Shown here one piece after another: positions 7,575 to 10,140 of a stretch of DNA of 10,140 bases (positions are counted from its first letter, which is position 1; each line of letters begins with the position of its first letter). The notes under the pieces are model-generated. The model was not told the DNA's origin. It saw only the letters and a program-made list of their open reading frames with translations, and searched no databases. The DNA is taken from assembly GCF_000330505.1 (NCBI RefSeq), contig NW_004440206.1:13112-23251 (forward strand), in the 5' to 3' direction. Source of the DNA: Entamoeba invadens IP1. Taxonomy: Eukaryota > Evosea > Mastigamoebida > Endamoebidae. Made by a program: the position numbers and the translations under genes.

Positions 7575-8019
7575 TTATGTTTTCACTTTGACACTTTCAC
7601 GTGGAGAATAATTCAATTTACTGGTAAATAAATAAGAAACAAGCTGCTTCGAACAATTTTTGCAAATTGTTGGTAACTTGAAAGATGTATCAAGTTCAAA
7701 TTTGTTGTTTGAACTTGGTTGCCAAGAAATGTTTCTTTTAAGTTTTTGATTATTAAATTAAATTGTATTGATCATTGACCAAATGATTTGTTTTATTTTG
7801 ATCTCGTTGTCTTTTATGTTTTCTAAATCATCATTATAATTACAAAACAAAGTGCCAATGTCAATAACTGTTTTGGTATAAATTTTGGTGATCTTTTGCG
7901 ATAAAACTTTGCGCTCGTAATTATACTTGTCATCCATAAGAACTGAATGTCCTTTAATCCATAACAATTTAATTACATAATTATTCAAAATTATTATGAC
8001 TTTATTTATACCAATAATG
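7575..8019 (-). pseudogene. unrecognised protein gene fragment with CxxC, one in-frame stop and no start
   Basis: A single minus-strand frame runs from about 8019 to TAA at 7577-7575, interrupted once by TAA at 7760-7758. The upstream part reads KLLWIKGHSVLMDDKYNYER, then IDIGTLFCNYNDDLENIKDN and KQIIWSMINTI. After the stop the same frame continues with RNISWQPSSNNKFELD, LPTICKNCSKQLVSYL and ends ESVKVKT. CKNC is a CxxC pair that could bind zinc. Codon choice is clearly protein-like on both sides of the stop, so I read one gene with a nonsense change rather than two genes. There is no suitable ATG near the upstream end; the frame runs straight into a transposon-like end at 8020, so the 5' part may have been lost or separated by insertion. 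The family is unknown. Confidence 0.5.
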
Positions 8020-8068
8020 TACAGTGGTGGTATAAACCCACTTAATTTGGAATAAACCCACTTAAGTG
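8020..8068 (+). mobile_element. possible Tc1/mariner-like terminus with tandem 20-bp repeat
   Basis: TA (8020-8021) is followed by CAGTGGTGG, a typical Tc1/mariner start. ATAAACCCACTTAA then occurs twice, at 8032-8045 and 8052-8065, 20 bp apart. The second overlaps a 10-bp palindrome, CACTTAAGTG (8059-8068). Repeated sites just inside a terminus resemble transposase-binding sites. No matching inverted end (…CCACTG-TA) was found to the right, so the element is truncated or badly decayed. It abuts the upstream end of the broken 7575-8019 gene. Confidence 0.4.
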
Positions 8069-8574
8069 AGTTAATTTTGTGAAACTTTGGTTTAACTTTA
8101 AGCCAAAATAGAAAAAACTAAAGTACCACCCTTTATAAATAGGAAAATAGGTTTGATTGGGTCTTTTTTTTGTTTTTTGAAAAAAAGTCAATTTTGCTCG
8201 AGATGAAAAAAAATATTTGAAATGGTTTTTTATTTTAATTAAAATAAACTTAAAATATAGCTTTTGTTTTTTCATAATTCGATTCAAATAGTATTTTCTT
8301 TTGACAAAAAAAAGCTCAAAAAAGGTTCAAAAAGTGAAAAAAGAACAATAACGAGCACAATGGACTAGCTTGAAAATAAAAGCCGGTTTGAATTTGTGGT
8401 CTTTTTGTGTACATTAGTTCAATGATTGTTTTTGAACAAATAACATTTAAAAATATTTCATAAAAGTTGTTGTTAAGATTCAAAAAAAGATGATAGAAAA
8501 ATAAAAAAACATAAACAAATGAATAAATAAACGAGAATTCAAACAATAACAAATAAATAACATTAAAGGAACAA
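8069..8574. other. low-complexity AT-rich stretch, possibly transposon interior
   Basis: Two minus-strand open frames exist (about 8275-8042 and 8552-8316). They are dominated by Phe, Lys, Leu and Tyr and encode no recognisable domain. The first runs through the transposon-like end at 8042-8068. I treat both as non-coding. Loosely similar patches (GGTTTGATTGGGTC near 8151 and GGTTTGAATTTGTGGTC near 8385) hint at an old internal repeat. Confidence 0.4.
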
Positions 8575-8745
8575 TTAATGAAAAAACGGGATAATACATA
8601 GAATTGAGTTTTTGAGATTGAAATTGAATTTATTATATTTTAATTTAATAAACTTTAAAGCATGCCTCGGAAAAAATTGCTTTTCATAAAAAAAGACTGA
8701 AGAGGCTGTTTTTTGCGGCAAAACAATCAATTTTGGTAAAGCCAT
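8575..8745 (-). CDS. small hypothetical ORF, 56 residues
   Basis: ATG at 8745-8743 opens 56 codons to TAA at 8577-8575. The first 30 residues have balanced composition (MALPKLIVLPQKTASS, then VFFYEKQFFPRHAL). The last part is Lys/Asn/Phe-rich and matches background composition. The frame also stays open 11 codons upstream of the ATG. The 5' half lies in a GC-richer patch (8660-8770). It could be a relic or a transposon-derived segment rather than a gene. No family is recognised and no promoter was found. Confidence 0.22.
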   Translation of the reverse strand: MALPKLIVLPQKTASSVFFYEKQFFPRHALKFIKLKYNKFNFNLKNSILCIIPFFH

Positions 8746-8839
8746 TTTTTCAAAGACGCAAATAAACGGGACATTAGGTTATTTTGAATTGTGATTCCAG
8801 AAGATTCAATAATTTTTATCAAATTGTTTTTGATAAATC

Positions 8840-9240
8840 AACAATTTATAAATAATTATGGTTTTTTTATGTTTTATTAACACAGTAAGAACAGAAATTA
8901 AATTAACGAAAAGATAAAATTAACATTTAAATATTATCAACATTTTTTCTTGTTTGATTAACACACCGAAAAAATAAAATTAATTAACGAAAAAAAAACA
9001 ATTAACATTTTAAAAACATTTAACGATTTTTCTTGTCAAATTAACAGACTCATAATTGAATTTATTTAACGAAAAAATAAATTAACATTATATAATTATT
9101 TATTGAATTTTCTTGTAAAATTAACACAGCGAAAATTTACATATTATTCAACACAATTTAATTTAACATTTTAATATTATTAACAATTTTTACATATCAA
9201 ATTAACACTTTAAAATGTAAATAATTAACGATAATTAATG
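8840..9240. repeat. degenerate tandem array, unit about 81 bp
   Basis: Units opening with ATTAACA start at 8876, 8957, 9040, 9120 and 9201, giving periods of 81, 83, 80 and 81 bp. Each of the first three contains TTAACGA about 25-33 bp in, TTAACAT further on, and ends with TTTTCTTGT followed by a few bases and the next ATTAACA. The fourth is more diverged and the fifth is partial. A partial earlier unit covers 8840-8875. TTAAC recurs several times within each unit, so the 81-bp unit may itself derive from shorter repeats. The array is not coding in any frame. Confidence 0.75.
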
Positions 9241-9266
9241 AAAATGTTTATTATTCAATGAATTAC

Positions 9267-9297
9267 ATTGTACAATACGTGTTTGTTCTTGTACAAT
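9267..9297. repeat. paired TTGTACAA palindromes forming a 9-bp inverted repeat
   Basis: The 8-bp palindrome TTGTACAA occurs at 9268-9275 and 9289-9296, 21 bp apart. With one flanking base each they make a 9-bp inverted repeat (ATTGTACAA/TTGTACAAT) with a 13-nt spacer. The two-turn spacing would suit a dimeric DNA-binding protein, but no gene lies nearby. Confidence 0.45.
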
Positions 9298-9710
9298 TTA
9301 ATTGTATACAGAACAGTTACCAATTCGATGGAGCGATGAATTTTTAATTTACAATAAAACAGACACGATTTAACAATTAAACAATAATGTTCTTATTGAA
9401 ATCTTATCATACAAAATATTTCAGTAATTGAATTAAATATTCTTTATAAATTATAAACATAAAATCGAATAAAATAATATTACATGTATTATCTACATAA
9501 AAGGTTAAGGTCATTTCACAACATGGAATAGAAATTGCATCACAATTAACAACATTTTTACTTATATTGAAAATCATCTATGTTAAAAAAACTATCATTA
9601 TAAACTTATCAATTTATTTCTCAACCTGTATATGATTAAGTTGATATATATTAGTGTATAATATTGTTGTTATATTATTTTATATTTAATTCTGGATTTT
9701 ATGGTTAAAA

Positions 9711-9748
9711 TAAATGTATTGTAATTTTTTCTGGATACAATACATTTA
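9711..9748. repeat. perfect 13-bp inverted repeat with 12-nt loop
   Basis: TAAATGTATTGTA (9711-9723) is exactly complementary in reverse to TACAATACATTTA (9736-9748). The loop is ATTTTTTCTGGA. It could form a hairpin in RNA or a cruciform in DNA. No ORF and no known RNA family. Confidence 0.6.
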
Positions 9749-9809
9749 AACAAATTTATAATAAAATACAAACAGACAAAGAATAATGATATCGATAAAA
9801 AAACATGAT

Positions 9810-9869
9810 TGTTACATTTTTTGTATTTTGGTGAACAACAAAAACACCAAAATAATATATATTGTAACA
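9810..9869. repeat. nested inverted repeat (two-step hairpin)
   Basis: The inner arms TATTTTGGTG (9824-9833) and CACCAAAATA (9845-9854) are perfect over 10 bp with an 11-nt loop. The outer arms TGTTACA (9810-9816) and TGTAACA (9863-9869) add 7 bp. An internal loop of 7 T-rich and 8 A/T-rich bases lies between them and could pair in part. It may be a tiny palindromic transposon or a structured RNA; nothing decides between these. Confidence 0.6.
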
Positions 9870-10000
9870 GTCCATTTGTTTCAAATCACAAACCAATAGA
9901 AGTTTACACTTTACTTTGTTTAAACATCAAAAATACGACAATAAATAAATTTTCAATATATGGACAGTAATATTAAAATAAGGTACAATAAATAGTATGG

Positions 10001-10140
10001 AGTCAGTCTAACAATATTATCTGTTCGGAAACGTTATCTGATCAAACTTTAATGGCAACATTTTTGTCTAAACACCGGGCATTGGGTAAAATGTGAAAAA
10101 ACTGAAACAATTGGGATGGAACAGCTTCCCGAAATATTCC
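10001..10140 (-). mobile_element. end of a Tc1/mariner-like element continuing beyond the right edge
   Basis: AGTCAGTCT (10001-10009) is followed by AATATTATCTG (10013-10023) and AACGTTATCTG (10030-10040), two related 11-mers 17 bp apart. This is the same layout as at 4084-4123. The exact outer boundary is unclear; TA occurs at 9993-9994 and 9996-9997. Immediately inside, the minus strand ends an ORF, as expected for a transposase gene close to a terminal inverted repeat. Confidence 0.5.
10042..10140 (-). CDS. C-terminal 32 residues of a possible Tc1/mariner-like transposase (partial)
   Basis: The minus frame is open from the right edge to TGA at 10044-10042. It ends with AVPSQLFQFFHILPNARCLD and KNVAIKV. 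Tc1/IS630-type transposases commonly end with a pattern like L-P-x-R followed by a stretch ending in I-K, and their stop codon lies a few tens of bp from the terminal repeat, as here (33 bp to AGTCAGTCT). The catalytic domain would be outside the window. Identification rests on position and a loose tail pattern only. Confidence 0.35.
   Translation of the reverse strand, partial: GIFREAVPSQLFQFFHILPNARCLDKNVAIKV

Noticed and set aside
7670..7725. Hairpin of 18 bp with a 13-nt bulge (arms TTGGTAAC, CAAGTTCAAA, TTTGAACTTG, GTTGCCAA)
   Set aside because: It lies inside the coding-like minus-strand frame 7757-7575, so the pairing may be a by-product of codons; I kept the coding explanation.
8042..8552. 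Two minus-strand open frames as genes
   Set aside because: Composition is almost entirely Phe, Lys, Leu, Tyr and Ile as expected from A/T runs, and one reads through a transposon-like terminus.
1..10140. CRISPR arrays, tRNA or rRNA genes, bacterial ribosome binding sites
   Set aside because: I saw no regularly spaced identical repeats, no tRNA-like or rRNA-like segments, and the introns and promoter indicate a eukaryote.

Overview
The window looks like eukaryotic, very AT-rich nuclear DNA, most probably from an Entamoeba species. E. invadens is my guess, because of the long AT-rich spacers and the traces of DNA transposons. The support is a copine-type von Willebrand A (vWA) gene interrupted by an intron that opens with GTTTGT, and an Entamoeba-style core promoter (GAAC, then TATTTAAA about 30 nt before an ATG) at 5617-5660. 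The species is an inference.

Genes. Only one gene looks functional and complete: a copine/RGLG-like vWA protein on the minus strand (exon 1 3659-3030, exon 2 2714-2553, 263 residues) with a predicted N-myristoylation start. Other coding sequence is partial or broken. At the left edge (minus, 271-1) is the start of an unrecognised gene whose frame is broken at a run of six A. At 5664-6386 (plus) an unrecognised, probably helical protein is interrupted by two in-frame stops. At 7575-8019 (minus) a protein with a CxxC pair is interrupted by one stop. Weaker coding-like remnants lie at 536-652, 6553-6693 and 8575-8745, all minus.

Mobile DNA. A 243-bp MITE with 26-bp terminal inverted repeats (TIRs) and TA target duplications lies at 953-1195. 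Two diverged ends of one Tc1/mariner-like family lie at 4083 and 10001. The second runs off the right edge and carries the last 32 codons of what may be its transposase. A third, unrelated Tc1/mariner-like end (TA-CAGTGGTGG) lies at 8020, beside the broken 7575-8019 gene.

Repeats and structure. A degenerate tandem array with a unit of about 81 bp fills 8840-9240. Perfect or nested inverted repeats lie at 9267-9297, 9711-9748 and 9810-9869. An 18-bp exact repeat occurs at 461 and 2256. The remaining spacers (1198-2552, 3711-4080, 4516-5616, most of 6387-7574 and 8069-8574) hold nothing I can support.

There is no sign of an operon or multi-gene system. The window reads as one housekeeping-type signalling gene set among decaying genes and transposon remnants. 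I found no convincing novel biological system. The copine splice site, the MITE with its array of repeated motifs, and the 81-bp satellite are the points most worth checking.
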